Source: Pyrodictiaceae archaeon (GTDB lineage Archaea > Thermoproteota > Thermoprotei_A > Sulfolobales > Pyrodictiaceae). From it: a stretch of 64,000 nt of DNA. Of the stretch, positions 18,003 to 30,231 are shown piece after piece. Location of the stretch: NCBI GenBank assembly GCA_027036135.1, contig JALVSY010000016.1, positions 248,001 to 312,000 on the forward strand, read 5' to 3'. Made by a program: the position numbers and the translations under genes. Within the stretch, counting starts at the first letter, position 1. Every line of letters begins with the position of its first letter. The notes under the pieces were generated by a model. It was given only the letters and a program-made list of their open reading frames with translations, was not told where the DNA came from and did not search any database.

Positions 18003-18461
18003 TTATTCCTTACCGCAATCGAGATACTTGATGAGTATTGCTGCTGGTTGGCCCCCGAATGGCTTATAGTCTTCTATTATCTCGTAGAGCCGGAATCCCC
18101 TGCTCTCATAGAACTTTAGTGTCCGTAGGTAGGGCTCGTAATCCATGCCCCCATACGTCTTGACTGTGAGGACTGGTTTCCTCCTATGGCACGCGTACTC
18201 AGCGGCTGCGTTGACGAGGAGCGTGCCTAGGCCCTTGCCCTGGAAGCCTTTCTCGACAGCTAGCCACGCTATCTCTAGGCAGCACTCCCTCTCCTCGAGT
18301 AGCACAAAGCCGCGGACAACACCATTGATCCTGGCCACGAAGCCGGGTAGGTGCCTCGCAGCACTCTCTACCTCTCTAACAGCGCCTGGGGTAAACCGCT
18401 CTGGGAGACCATGAACTATCTCAATAACTTTTTCGGCATTACTGCTGCTTAGCTTCTCGAT
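18003..18461 (-). CDS. GNAT acetyltransferase, start region damaged or unusual
   Basis: GNAT N-acetyltransferase. Motif A, VEKGFQGKGLGTLLVNAA, binds acetyl-CoA; it is preceded by the strand LEIAWLAV and followed by KFYESRGFRLYE, the usual motif B. The first ordinary start codon in frame is GTG 18338, which would leave out the first strand and helix, yet clear GNAT-like coding continues upstream in frame (IEKLSSSNAEKVIEIVHGLP and on to HLPGFVARINGVV) to about 18461 and the frame is open to 18526 without ATG, GTG or TTG. An ATG at 18469 is one base out of frame. A one-base loss near the start is the simplest reading. Confidence 0.75.
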   Translation of the reverse strand: MEKLSSSNAEKVIEIVHGLPERFTPGAVREVESAARHLPGFVARINGVVRGFVLLEERECCLEIAWLAVEKGFQGKGLGTLLVNAAAEYACHRRKPVLTVKTYGGMDYEPYLRTLKFYESRGFRLYEIIEDYKPFGGQPAAILIKYLDCGKE

Positions 18462-18573
18462 GCACGCATGCTGCGTGGTCGCTTCGCCCTCGGCACTCCA
18501 AGCACTGGGACGTGAGCCAACCTTCTAGCTTGATTGCGTTTTTACTAACACTTATGGATGTAATGGATTAGGC

Positions 18574-19494
18574 TTAACTTGGATACTTCCCTACTATGTC
18601 TTTGATTTCTTTTTCTCTAGGAACGCTGTGTGATCCTAGCCTAGATACTTTGAGTGCTGCTACTAGTGAGGCGTATTGTAGTGCTTCGAGGAGATCGGTT
18701 CCTTGTGCTACTTTTAGCAAGGTTGCTGCTGCGAATGCGTCTCCGGCGCCGGTAGTGTCTACTACACGTGGTGCTGGGTACGGCTCTATGTGTTTTTGTC
18801 CCCTGGTTCCGTAGTAGAGTGCTCCTTTTTCGCCCATCTTGACTACTACGTGTCCTGGACCGTGTTTTGCTATCGTCTTGGCTGCTTCTAGTGGCTCTTT
18901 CCCGGTCATAGCTTTTGCCTCTACTTGGTTGAGGAATACTATGTCTACGTATCGGAGCAATGGGCTTAGCTTCACTAGGCCTAGCTGGGCTAGCCTCCTA
19001 CCAGGGTCCCATGATACTATTGCGTTGCTCTGTTTTGCTAGCTGTGCTGCCTTTATGGAGGTGTCCAGTCTTAGGCTTGCTATATGTACCGTCTTGGCGT
19101 CGCTTATTAGATCCGCATCTACCTCGCCTGGTTCCAGGTCATCAGCTACCCCTTTGTGGCCGTAAATGGTTATATCCCCGCTCCGCGTGATGACTACTAT
19201 GCTGAAGCCCGTCTTGCCCTGGGCGCTTATTCTTAGCCCGCGTAGGTCTACTTTGTTCCTCCATAGCTCCTCGTATACTATTCGGCCAAACTGGTCAAAG
19301 CCTATTTTTGCCACGATGCCGCTGCTCCCGCCGAGCCTCGCCACGTCTATCGCTACGTTGACTGCTGAGCCTCCTGCTCCTCGATTTTCCTCTTTTATCT
19401 CTGCCTCCTCGTCTGGCCCTGGGAACTTGTCAACAATTATTCTTATATCGACAAGGGCATGGCCGACAGCCACTACGTCTAGTTGTTTATTCAT
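18574..19494 (-). CDS. PfkB-family sugar kinase (possible phosphofructokinase)
   Basis: Ribokinase/PfkB family, 306 residues. GAGGSAVNVAIDVARLGG (39-56) is the first PfkB signature, and DTTGAGDAF (246-254) contains the anion hole and catalytic base Asp252. It overlaps the class I aldolase gene by four bases, so the pair probably works in glycolysis, phosphorylating fructose-6-phosphate before cleavage. PfkB members also use ribose, adenosine or other sugars, so the substrate assignment rests on context. No ADP-dependent phosphofructokinase is seen. Confidence 0.8.
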   Translation of the reverse strand: MNKQLDVVAVGHALVDIRIIVDKFPGPDEEAEIKEENRGAGGSAVNVAIDVARLGGSSGIVAKIGFDQFGRIVYEELWRNKVDLRGLRISAQGKTGFSIVVITRSGDITIYGHKGVADDLEPGEVDADLISDAKTVHIASLRLDTSIKAAQLAKQSNAIVSWDPGRRLAQLGLVKLSPLLRYVDIVFLNQVEAKAMTGKEPLEAAKTIAKHGPGHVVVKMGEKGALYYGTRGQKHIEPYPAPRVVDTTGAGDAFAAATLLKVAQGTDLLEALQYASLVAALKVSRLGSHSVPREKEIKDIVGKYPS

Positions 19495-20309
19495 TTGAGT
19501 CCCTCCGCTGCCTCCTCGGGGCTCATTTCGCCCACTAGTACTGTTTTACACGCTTTTGCCATTGCCTCGATGTCTTTGGCTTGGAAGATGTTCCTCCCAA
19601 CTACTGCTCCCGCTGCTCCCGCGTCCCTGACTGCCTTGAGGTCTCGGAGGAACTCTAGGGGCTTGTCTCTCTTTGGGCCACCACTCATCATTACTGGTAC
19701 TCCGGCAGCTGCTTCAACGACTTTGGCGAAGGACTCCTTGCTACCAGTATAGTATGTCTTTATTAGGTCTGCTCCGACCTGTACAGCGGCCCTTACCCCA
19801 TAGAGCACGATCTCGGGGGCATAGCGATTGCTTATCGTGGGGCCACGTGGATAGGCTAGCTGGAGCACTGGCAGGCCATATGCCTCGGCTGCCTCTCTTA
19901 TAGCAACCCAGCGCCTAAGCATCATATCCTCCATGGGGCTTCCCCAGTAAATTGTTGCCGCGACAGCGTCTGCGCCAAGCCTTACAGCATCCTCTACAGT
20001 ACCTATGACGCTCTGCAACAATCTCTCATCGGGCGGGCGGAGATTAGTCTTGCTAGTGATCTTGACTATAAGCGATGTCCTACCGGTCCAGATGTCGGCA
20101 AATAGTTTGGCATCGCCAGGTGTAAGCATGACGGCGTCAACACCAGCGCTGATTACTCTCTCCAAGATAGTTCTCGGGTTAAGCCTATCCTCGGGAAAAT
20201 CGCTTGGGCCGTGCTCGAACCAGTGATCAAAAGCGAAGATTAATGTACCTCTAGGATCTATTATTCTCTCAAGGCGTGCTTTCTTCCCGACAGAGGAATA
20301 AGATACCAT
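19491..20309 (-). CDS. fba: Archaeal class I fructose-bisphosphate aldolase (DhnA type)
   Basis: DeoC/DhnA-type TIM barrel of 272 residues. Matches to the crenarchaeal enzyme include FDHWFEHGPSDF with Asp28, AYPRG (152-156), the Schiff-base Lys184 in DLIKTYYTG, MSGGPK (208-213) phosphate loop and GAVVGRNIFQ. A related family makes a shikimate precursor (ADH synthase), but co-transcription with a PfkB kinase favours the glycolytic aldolase. An FBP aldolase/phosphatase for the reverse direction is encoded at 31.4-32.6 kb. Confidence 0.85.
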   Translation of the reverse strand: MVSYSSVGKKARLERIIDPRGTLIFAFDHWFEHGPSDFPEDRLNPRTILERVISAGVDAVMLTPGDAKLFADIWTGRTSLIVKITSKTNLRPPDERLLQSVIGTVEDAVRLGADAVAATIYWGSPMEDMMLRRWVAIREAAEAYGLPVLQLAYPRGPTISNRYAPEIVLYGVRAAVQVGADLIKTYYTGSKESFAKVVEAAAGVPVMMSGGPKRDKPLEFLRDLKAVRDAGAAGAVVGRNIFQAKDIEAMAKACKTVLVGEMSPEEAAEGLK

Positions 20310-20396
20310 GCTGCACCTACCTAGCTTAAAATGTTAGGCTTACCATACACCTATATTATTTATCTCACAATTCAAATTCAATTACTAAGAGGCTGC

Positions 20397-21266
20397 CTAG
20401 CGCATTGCTAGCCACCAATTACACCCAATATACATGATTATAGAGCCAATCCCTATTAGAAAGATCCCGGCCACGACAGGCAACGTTAATACCGCCGCTA
20501 CCGGGTCCTTGCGGGCAATCAGCTTATAAGTCGTCGCCAACGCTACTCCTATGCCCCCAATAACATAGTACGCCGCGAGTGCCTCCCACTTAGGGCCCCA
20601 GCTATCGGGTCTCCAATGTGACGTGAAATGCGTAGGCACCCTATTAGGTATGAAGGGATAGATAATTATTCCTAGCAGAATATAAGCTATCGAGGCTACA
20701 AGGAGCATTTGCGCAATTGTATTCGAGATACTGGTTCTAAAGCCCGGTTTACTTTGCTTATCTGTAGGTGCTCGTGCTAGAAGGACTATATCCTTTAGCT
20801 TAGAGGGTGCGTCACCGCCCACGTAGATAACGCTCCCATCTACGAGTCTCAGCTCAACAAGGTTATCAAGTCTCTCAGAGAATATGTAGGCCCGTCCAAC
20901 ATCTTTGACTTCATAATACCCGGAATAGAACACACCGGGTACGGCTGTTCCTCCAAGCCTAATCACCGGCCGTGCCTTATCGACAATTCTTGCCCCAACA
21001 ATATTCTCTAAAGGTACATCTATGCTGCCGCAAATTCCTAAACCTATTCGCACAACATTCCTCTTAACACTAACCCTTACAGTGCAAAGCTTGTCGAGAA
21101 ACGCCAAGAAAACAAAGAGCCCCATGACCAGCGCCATGCCTAAAAGCATGAATAACGCCGCAGGACGACATGGTGGGGCAAAACCACTATATCCTAGGAA
21201 AATAGTCACAACCATCACTATCAGTATCATTAAGATTCTGCCCACAAGCCTAGTATACGACACCAA
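20397..21266 (-). CDS. Membrane protein with PH-like and DUF1648 regions
   Basis: 289 residues. Two hydrophobic segments at the start (about 9-27 and 36-57), a soluble middle with a bacterial PH-like pattern (VSVKRNVVRIGLG ... PLENIVGARIVD ... ELRLVDGSVIYVGG), then hydrophobic segments near 187-206, 233-250 and 260-280. The loop PNRVPTHFTSHWRPDSWGP is the DUF1648 signature, found with SdpI-like immunity and other membrane proteins. Function unknown. It is a single gene with its own short intergenic regions. Confidence 0.7.
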   Translation of the reverse strand: MVSYTRLVGRILMILIVMVVTIFLGYSGFAPPCRPAALFMLLGMALVMGLFVFLAFLDKLCTVRVSVKRNVVRIGLGICGSIDVPLENIVGARIVDKARPVIRLGGTAVPGVFYSGYYEVKDVGRAYIFSERLDNLVELRLVDGSVIYVGGDAPSKLKDIVLLARAPTDKQSKPGFRTSISNTIAQMLLVASIAYILLGIIIYPFIPNRVPTHFTSHWRPDSWGPKWEALAAYYVIGGIGVALATTYKLIARKDPVAAVLTLPVVAGIFLIGIGSIIMYIGCNWWLAMR

Positions 21267-21385
21267 TACTCACAGCCTCACTATTAACAAGATTATAATA
21301 GGTATATAATAATCCTATATAGTAGCTGGCAAGATCGCAAGCTATGAGCCTGCTAGGTGGTGGACAAGGAGCCTAGGCGACGCGT

Positions 21386-21919
21386 ATGGACATCGTCTAT
21401 ACAGTTGGGCACTCCAATAGGAGCCTCCAGGAGCTACTTGGCCTTCTTAAGCGTAAAGGAATAGAGCTTGTCATAGATATTCGCCGGTTCCCGGGTAGCC
21501 GTAAGTTTCCATGGTTTAATAGGAAGAATCTAGAACATGAGCTAGGCCGTATTGGGGCAGAGTACCTGTGGCTCGGTGATAGGCTTGGTGGTTTCCGCCG
21601 CTTCGGTGTCGATGTTGAGGACACTGATGGTGCGACTTGTTTTACTTCGCCGGGTTTCCGTGCGTACGCGTTATACGTGACAACTAATCCCTATGCGTGG
21701 GAGGCTGTGCTCCGCGTAGAGGAGCTAGCTAGGAGCAAGAGGGTTGCCTTGTTGTGTCGTGAGAGGCTTCCTTGGCGTTGTCACCGCAAGATATTGTCCG
21801 ATATTCTCGTGCTTCACGGATTCACGGTCTACCATATAATTGATGAGAATAGAGTTATTAGGCACAAGCCTGCTAAATGCGCTAAGCTCTTACCAGATGG
21901 CCATGTTTTCTATACTTAG
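21386..21919 (+). CDS. DUF488 protein
   Basis: DUF488 family, 177 residues. Typical segments are YTVGHSNRS, VIDIRRFPGSRKFPWFN and the Cys-containing ALLCRERLPWRCHRKILSD, where the family has C-E-x-CHR. The fold is thought to bind a nucleic acid or small ligand, but no activity is established. The gene stands alone on the plus strand and ends 5 bases before the convergent aldo/keto reductase. ATG at 21386 follows a purine-rich leader without a strong binding site. Confidence 0.8.
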   Translation: MDIVYTVGHSNRSLQELLGLLKRKGIELVIDIRRFPGSRKFPWFNRKNLEHELGRIGAEYLWLGDRLGGFRRFGVDVEDTDGATCFTSPGFRAYALYVTTNPYAWEAVLRVEELARSKRVALLCRERLPWRCHRKILSDILVLHGFTVYHIIDENRVIRHKPAKCAKLLPDGHVFYT

Positions 21920-21924
21920 CCTAC

Positions 21925-22923
21925 TTATTTTCTTATTTTCTCTAGGCTTTTGGCTGGCTTCTCCGGGCTACTATGTATAGCTCCTAGATAGAGTTCTCGT
22001 AGCCTTGCAGTGATGCTTGGGCTTAGTCGTGGGAGCCTCAGGGAGTTGATGTATTCTCTTAGCCTTGACTTGTCCTTAGCTATGATTATTACTGTGTCTA
22101 TGGGAGCACTGTCTAGCGCGAATCTTATAGCTATTTGCCCCGGGGTTCCAGGCAGCGTTGCTATGATTTTCTTCATCTCGTTGTAGAGCTGGAAGGCCCA
22201 GCTATACCACCCACGCCTCCTCAATACGCGGTGATCTCGTAGCTTCTTCTCCTCGCCAGGCCTTATGCTCTCATCTAGTACCCCTCCTGCATGAGGTACC
22301 CTGGCTATCGTCCCTACTTTCTTCTCAGCAGCGAGCCGGGCTATTGTGAAGCCAGGCTCTTGTTCAAGCATGTTGTACACGAATTGTAGTGCCTGTGTCT
22401 CCTCGTGGCTTAGGGCTTCTATTGCGTGCTCAAGTACATCTGTCTCTGGGCCAAGCGCTACACCGATGGCCTTGGCGTAGCCCTCGTCGTGTATCCTCTC
22501 AAGGGTTCTCCAGAGAGCCCTGCTTCTCAGAACCTCCAATGGAGGATTATGCACCTGGACAAGATCTATTGGCTTCTTGCAGAGCCTCTCACTGCTCCTC
22601 TCCACAGCGCTTATCAAGTACTCAGGGTCGTATCGCCGCGGCGGAGGAGCCTCCCCGCTATAGAAGTCATACCCTATCTTGGTCGCAACGATTATTCTCT
22701 TGACACCTTTCTCGCCGAAAGCCTTGCATAATAGCTCTTCTCCGTAGCCATTGCCGTACACATCCGCTGTATCATAGAAGTTTACTCCAAGGCTCTCGGC
22801 GTAGCGAAGCAGCTCTATAGCCTCCTCCTCACCCACATCGCCATAGAGACCGGTGAGACTGTATACTCCAAACCCTATCCTTGACACGCGCAGACCCGTA
22901 CGTCCCAGGACCCTATACTCCAT
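21925..22923 (-). CDS. Aldo/keto reductase
   Basis: 332-residue NAD(P)H-dependent oxidoreductase with a TIM barrel. The start MEYRVLGRTGLRVSRIGFG is characteristic. The catalytic tetrad can be placed: Asp in FYDTADVYG, Tyr four residues later, Lys in IVATKIGYD and His in LVQVHNPP. Substrate not evident. Single gene, convergent with the DUF488 gene. Confidence 0.9.
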   Translation of the reverse strand: MEYRVLGRTGLRVSRIGFGVYSLTGLYGDVGEEEAIELLRYAESLGVNFYDTADVYGNGYGEELLCKAFGEKGVKRIIVATKIGYDFYSGEAPPPRRYDPEYLISAVERSSERLCKKPIDLVQVHNPPLEVLRSRALWRTLERIHDEGYAKAIGVALGPETDVLEHAIEALSHEETQALQFVYNMLEQEPGFTIARLAAEKKVGTIARVPHAGGVLDESIRPGEEKKLRDHRVLRRRGWYSWAFQLYNEMKKIIATLPGTPGQIAIRFALDSAPIDTVIIIAKDKSRLREYINSLRLPRLSPSITARLRELYLGAIHSSPEKPAKSLEKIRK

Positions 22924-23033
22924 GCGCCCGGGTCACCCTCGGCTCAACGACATAGAAGCTGGGACCAAGACGCTACGAAGGAGTAAAGAAGCATTAACTA
23001 ATGACGAGAAAAGAAAGGCAGTATGGGCTTGTT

Positions 23034-25890
<2,857 letters not shown>

Positions 25891-26071
25891 TGTCTCCTCT
25901 CGTTAGAGGCTCTCTTACCATGTTTTCACGTGTTAAAAGAACCCACCTTATATCTTTAACGAGTGTTTACATTAGGCTATGGCAGATACGGGGATACCAC
26001 ACAATTACAAAGAACATTAAAACAAGAATTAAGAGGTTAGAAGAAGAACGATCTATTGGAAAAAGTTAAGG

Positions 26072-26686
26072 CTACTGAAATGTTACCTTTCTGTTCTTTA
26101 GGCTGCGGTTCAGTAGATCCGCGTGCTCCAGTGTTACTTGGTACTCTGCTAGCTTCTCTAGCTTGGTCTCGCCGTTCTCTATCTTTACCTTATTCACGTA
26201 TACCTTGCCTTCATCGAAGCCTACTGTGTAGACGTATAGGTCTTTGCTGCTTAGGTATTTCTTTACCTCCTCGTCCTTTAGTGCCTCTGCTACGCCACCA
26301 GCAGCAAATATTCTTACGTGGAACACTATTGTTCCTGGAATGTTCTCTTTAGCTGCCGCTTTGAGTAACTTGACGAAGCTCTCCTTTACTTTCTCTATTG
26401 GGTCCTCGCCACCGAACTGAAGTAGTACTACTTGTGCTCCGAACTCCTTTACGCGCTTAGCTACCTCTTCCTCGTTCTTGCCTAGCTCTACCATGAAGTG
26501 ATATGTCACGCCACCGCCATGATCTAGGAATGCCGCCTCTGTTGCCGTTGCTATACTGCTGCATATTATGTTCTTAGGAGCTACTACTGCTAGTTTGTTC
26601 ACTCCTAGGTCTGCTAGAGCTTTGCCCACCAGCCTACCAGTTAGGGCTCTTAGGTAGATTTCTTCCTCGAACGTGGTTAGAGCCAC
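26072..26686 (-). CDS. Conserved-looking protein of unknown function
   Basis: 204 residues, soluble, Lys/Glu-rich in the second half. N-terminal helix, a Rossmann-like strand (KLAVVAPKNI), a helix-loop rich in small residues (CSSIATATEAAFLDHGGG), then alternating helices and strands. I do not recognise the family; the CSSIATATEA region looks like a ligand loop. GTG start has GGTGAG about 8 bases upstream and a good TATA box at 26721-26730, so it probably has its own strong promoter. It lies between the 2-oxoacid oxidoreductase and the bd-type oxidase, which hints at an energy role but proves nothing. Confidence 0.65.
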   Translation of the reverse strand: MALTTFEEEIYLRALTGRLVGKALADLGVNKLAVVAPKNIICSSIATATEAAFLDHGGGVTYHFMVELGKNEEEVAKRVKEFGAQVVLLQFGGEDPIEKVKESFVKLLKAAAKENIPGTIVFHVRIFAAGGVAEALKDEEVKKYLSSKDLYVYTVGFDEGKVYVNKVKIENGETKLEKLAEYQVTLEHADLLNRSLKNRKVTFQ

Positions 26687-26718
26687 AGTTTCTCACCGTA
26701 CCCGATACGGTTTCGGAA

Positions 26719-26732
26719 CACTATTTATTTTC
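26719..26732 (-). promoter_or_regulatory. TATA promoter for the 26.1-26.7 kb gene
   Basis: Read on the minus strand the sequence is GAAAATAAATAG, a purine BRE-like lead followed by a TATA box. Its centre is about 40 bases upstream of the GTG at 26686, giving a predicted short leader that includes the GGTGAG binding site. Confidence 0.55.
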
Positions 26733-26929
26733 AACGCCAGTTAATATAAACACCTGTTACAAACAAGTATGGAACATAACAAGAATATTACTTATTAATT
26801 TCTAGAACAAAGAATGAGAATAGAATACAAAAGATAGTTGCTTATAAATTCATAGAGAATAGTTATAGAAAAAATAATAATTACTAATCATTGACAAGAT
26901 AAAAATACAAAACGCTAAAAGATAAAGTT

Positions 26930-28342
26930 CTAATATTGTTTCTCTTCTGCTGTAATTGCTTGCTTCGCTTTTGTTGCGGTAGGCCATAATAATACGTAGA
27001 TAACAAAGTACGCTGCCGCTGCTAACAAGAATGCTAGAAACGCTATTGTTAACGCTTTCACAGGCGTTATTACGGCTAATTGATTCACCGGGCTCATTAC
27101 TGAACTCGCTTGCGGGAATAACTTAGCTATACCCATAGCCTTCAATATATGATAAGTAGTTGGCGTTGTATCTAAGAGAACTACTGAGTTTATTGTACTA
27201 ACAATTGTAGGAAGATACTGCTTCGGTATATGTATACCGTAGCTCGCTAGCTTATTTAGAGCTATATGACCCGTTAATATGTCAGGCCACGCTGCCACGA
27301 AGAAGGGATACTGACTAAACGCGTTAAGGAGTTCTCCAGCAGCTATAGTAGCTATACCAATTATTCCGCCGAATAATAGTACTTTTGCATGCCTCTTTGT
27401 TAATCTATTGCCAAGAAGAGCTGGGAGCGAATAAGCTAGGGCAAATATTTGGATCGCTACAAATACCATCTTTAATACAAAGAGCCATGATACATTGTAG
27501 TAGGCTTTACCTCCATCAACACTCCAGCCAAGAGGAGCAAATATATTATTAAACTTATAAGGGATATTCTCTAAGCTTATAGTATACCAGATCCCCAAAG
27601 GAATCATCAAGCCTAATCCTATTGCTGCAGGCTTAGCTAACATTTTTGCAACTTTTAAGGCTCCGCGTTTTTCTTCATCGTCCCCTGATAGGAAGTACTT
27701 ATAGACCATTGCACCTATTACTACAAGCGATGTTACAGTGAAAGCACCTACTATGCTCTTAAGATATAACGGCCAAAATGTAGGATTCTTAGTAATAGCA
27801 TCTACAACATTTAGATAGAACTTATGATGCACCGGATCATAGCCAAGCCCTGCTGGTATATTTAAGAATGCGAATACCGCTCTGAAGCCAAACGGTATTA
27901 GTAATGCCGATATACCTAGCAAGAACCCTATGAAATAATGTGCCTTCCTACTCCAGCGGTCCCATCCGTACCAAAACGCTGATATACTAAAGAAGTGCAG
28001 CACTATCATTAGTATAGCTATACCGAACGGTATCAATGTTATACTGCCAGCAAATCTAAGAAAGTGTGGATAAAAACTTAGTAGGAATACTGTAAATGCC
28101 GTCGCAAATACTCCTCCAACACCATAAGTTGCAGCATAGAATCGCATAAGAGACTTAGCAGGTTTCTCTAGCTCTTTTTCGCCTCTATCGGCTCTCCACT
28201 TAATATATGGTATTAGCCAAGCTAACCCCATTCCTAGATTAACCATAGTTATATGTATGGTAAATACTAGTGCAAGCATTATTGGTGCATAGCCCACCAT
28301 TATCTCCTCACCATTTTTGAGCAAGTTATCTATGTCATACAT
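26930..28342 (-). CDS. CydA' second subunit of bd-type oxidase
   Basis: 470-residue CydA-like membrane protein with about nine helices. It shares the family architecture (YGVGGVFATAFTVFLLSFYPHF in the helix III-IV region, FWYGWDRWS after it) but lacks the CydA GRxPW motif and the long quinol loop. A His in the first helix (TIHITMVN) is retained. Paired head to tail with the true CydA 49 bases upstream, and with no CydB, it fits the CydAA' arrangement described in some crenarchaea, in which the second copy replaces CydB. Role: structural partner or second haem-bearing subunit of a quinol oxidase. Confidence 0.78.
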   Translation of the reverse strand: MYDIDNLLKNGEEIMVGYAPIMLALVFTIHITMVNLGMGLAWLIPYIKWRADRGEKELEKPAKSLMRFYAATYGVGGVFATAFTVFLLSFYPHFLRFAGSITLIPFGIAILMIVLHFFSISAFWYGWDRWSRKAHYFIGFLLGISALLIPFGFRAVFAFLNIPAGLGYDPVHHKFYLNVVDAITKNPTFWPLYLKSIVGAFTVTSLVVIGAMVYKYFLSGDDEEKRGALKVAKMLAKPAAIGLGLMIPLGIWYTISLENIPYKFNNIFAPLGWSVDGGKAYYNVSWLFVLKMVFVAIQIFALAYSLPALLGNRLTKRHAKVLLFGGIIGIATIAAGELLNAFSQYPFFVAAWPDILTGHIALNKLASYGIHIPKQYLPTIVSTINSVVLLDTTPTTYHILKAMGIAKLFPQASSVMSPVNQLAVITPVKALTIAFLAFLLAAAAYFVIYVLLWPTATKAKQAITAEEKQY

Positions 28343-28391
28343 GGTACATAATTATAAAATATTTAGATAAATAATATAAGTTAATTAAAAA

Positions 28392-30176
28392 TTACCTAGT
28401 TTGGGGTTTTCCAGGTACCCATAGTATTCGGTAAACTGCATATACCAAGCCAAATGCTATTGCTAAGAAGAACACCGCCACCAAAGCAAGTTCCCAGGTC
28501 GGCGGGGCATTAGGTGTTATTATCTCATCAACAGTTACTAAGCCATATATTGCCCATGGTAGTCTACCAGTCTCTCTTACAATCCATCCCATTGTACTCA
28601 CTGTCTGTGCTATTACTGCTGCAACTGGTGCTAATCTCAGCCAGAACCTTGAGGGTATTGTACTTCCTCTTATTCCCACTATATTTAATGTCTTATCTAT
28701 AAGGCTCCATTTGTCTCTAATAACTATGAGCGCTACTATAAGAGCGTAGAATCCTATCAGTAGTGCTAGTCCTATCTTTGTATAGTATACATAATGGATT
28801 TCAATTGGTGGTTTACAAGGCTCTGGAGGCATTCCATTAAGCTTACAGTAATTAGCTGGTATTTTATCATAGCTTGGCAACTTGGCGCTCAATGATCCGT
28901 ACGCTAGTAGCGGCATTATCTTGTCTGTACCTAGGAGTCTTGATAGACTAAATATGTGTTTTGAAGTGCCCTCCATTGCTGCGAACTTCTCTGGTTCCCA
29001 ATGAGCTACTGCACGCCCCATCTCATGGCCAGCTATGAATCCTTGATAAGCTATAACTATGGCTGTAAATACAGCTGCAAATTTAAAGGCTTTCTCGATG
29101 TAGCGACGGTACTCTGGGTCAGCGTTTTCTGGCATTTTGAGCAGGCGCAGTGCATATCCAGCCAGTACAGTAAATCCAGTTACTGTTAATCCGGCACCAA
29201 TACCATGCATTAATGTGGGAATATAAACGGGGCTCTTAAAGGCGAAGCTCATTATACCAACATGTCTCATCCATACATTTATTATATAGGTTAGGATGTT
29301 CTTTACTGGTATGTTAAGTAATAGCTGTGCTGGTGTAGTTTTTGTCCCAGCCAAGGCAAGACTACTTATTGGTATACCAAGCTTAGCTGCAAGTTCTTTT
29401 ACTTGATTCAGAGTTAGGTGCTGAACTGTAGTTTTATTGATGAAGCTAGCCAATATGCTATTCTTGAGCTTCGCTCCATTAAAGTATTCTCTCATTAACT
29501 CCTGCATAATGTTCGACGGGATGGCTACCTTTACAGCATCCTTAGTTGAGCCTAGTATGCTTACATGAACCATTTTTAGCGCTGTTATATTTAGTAATGG
29601 TATTATATCCTTAGGTATGTATAGCATTATTTTTGGATAACCTTGACTATAGAGATATGTGCCATTTGGTATATATGCTGGCATTATACCGTATGGAGCT
29701 GTCATAGCACTGTTTACACTAAGTATCATAGCACCGCTATACCAAGGCCCTATAAATCCTAGTAGTGCAATCGCTGCTAGCACTTTTGGCGAGAATTTAT
29801 TCCATCCATACCATAACATGTAAAGGAATATCACTTCTAGCATGAATGCAAATATCTCCGCATAGAATGGGAAATAAACTCCAGTAGCACCACCAATCTC
29901 AACAAAACGTGGCCATAAAAGCACCAAGCCAAATTCTACCAAGGTACCAGTAGCAGCACCTACCGCAAACACTATTATGAAGCCTTTAGCAAGAGTTCTT
30001 GCTATCCGCATCCAAACTGCATCCTTAGTACGCAGATAGAATAAGAGTGCTAGGAAAACCATAAATGGCAAGCCCAGCACATACTGAAGGATAATCCAGT
30101 GTATATCAATCCCTATAAACGATAATATCCTATCTCCCAGCGGGGAAAACTGCGTCCAATGAACAACGGCACTCAT
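28392..30176 (-). CDS. cydA: Cytochrome bd-type quinol oxidase subunit I
   Basis: 594-residue CydA. Diagnostic features: TGTLVEFGLVLLWPRF with the conserved Glu of the haem pocket, the LEVIFLYMLWYGW helix, MGRAVAHWEPEKFAAMEG which contains the Lys and Glu of the quinol-binding loop, and GRLPWAIYG near the C terminus, equivalent to the GRQPW motif. A long insert (about residues 175-290, mostly polar) sits where CydA has its variable periplasmic loop. It reduces O2 with quinol electrons at the membrane. Upstream of the ATG are GAGGCGA and, about 60 bases away, a TTTAAAAA box. It forms an operon with CydA'. Confidence 0.85.
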   Translation of the reverse strand: MSAVVHWTQFSPLGDRILSFIGIDIHWIILQYVLGLPFMVFLALLFYLRTKDAVWMRIARTLAKGFIIVFAVGAATGTLVEFGLVLLWPRFVEIGGATGVYFPFYAEIFAFMLEVIFLYMLWYGWNKFSPKVLAAIALLGFIGPWYSGAMILSVNSAMTAPYGIMPAYIPNGTYLYSQGYPKIMLYIPKDIIPLLNITALKMVHVSILGSTKDAVKVAIPSNIMQELMREYFNGAKLKNSILASFINKTTVQHLTLNQVKELAAKLGIPISSLALAGTKTTPAQLLLNIPVKNILTYIINVWMRHVGIMSFAFKSPVYIPTLMHGIGAGLTVTGFTVLAGYALRLLKMPENADPEYRRYIEKAFKFAAVFTAIVIAYQGFIAGHEMGRAVAHWEPEKFAAMEGTSKHIFSLSRLLGTDKIMPLLAYGSLSAKLPSYDKIPANYCKLNGMPPEPCKPPIEIHYVYYTKIGLALLIGFYALIVALIVIRDKWSLIDKTLNIVGIRGSTIPSRFWLRLAPVAAVIAQTVSTMGWIVRETGRLPWAIYGLVTVDEIITPNAPPTWELALVAVFFLAIAFGLVYAVYRILWVPGKPQTR

Positions 30177-30231
30177 CCCAGTGTCGCCTCTTACCTTAGT
30201 TTCCCCTTATTTCTAGAACGAAACTGTGCCA

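Noticed and set aside
17752-18069. 105-residue plus-strand frame
   Set aside because: No recognisable domain, antisense to the certain end of the GNAT gene, no binding site.
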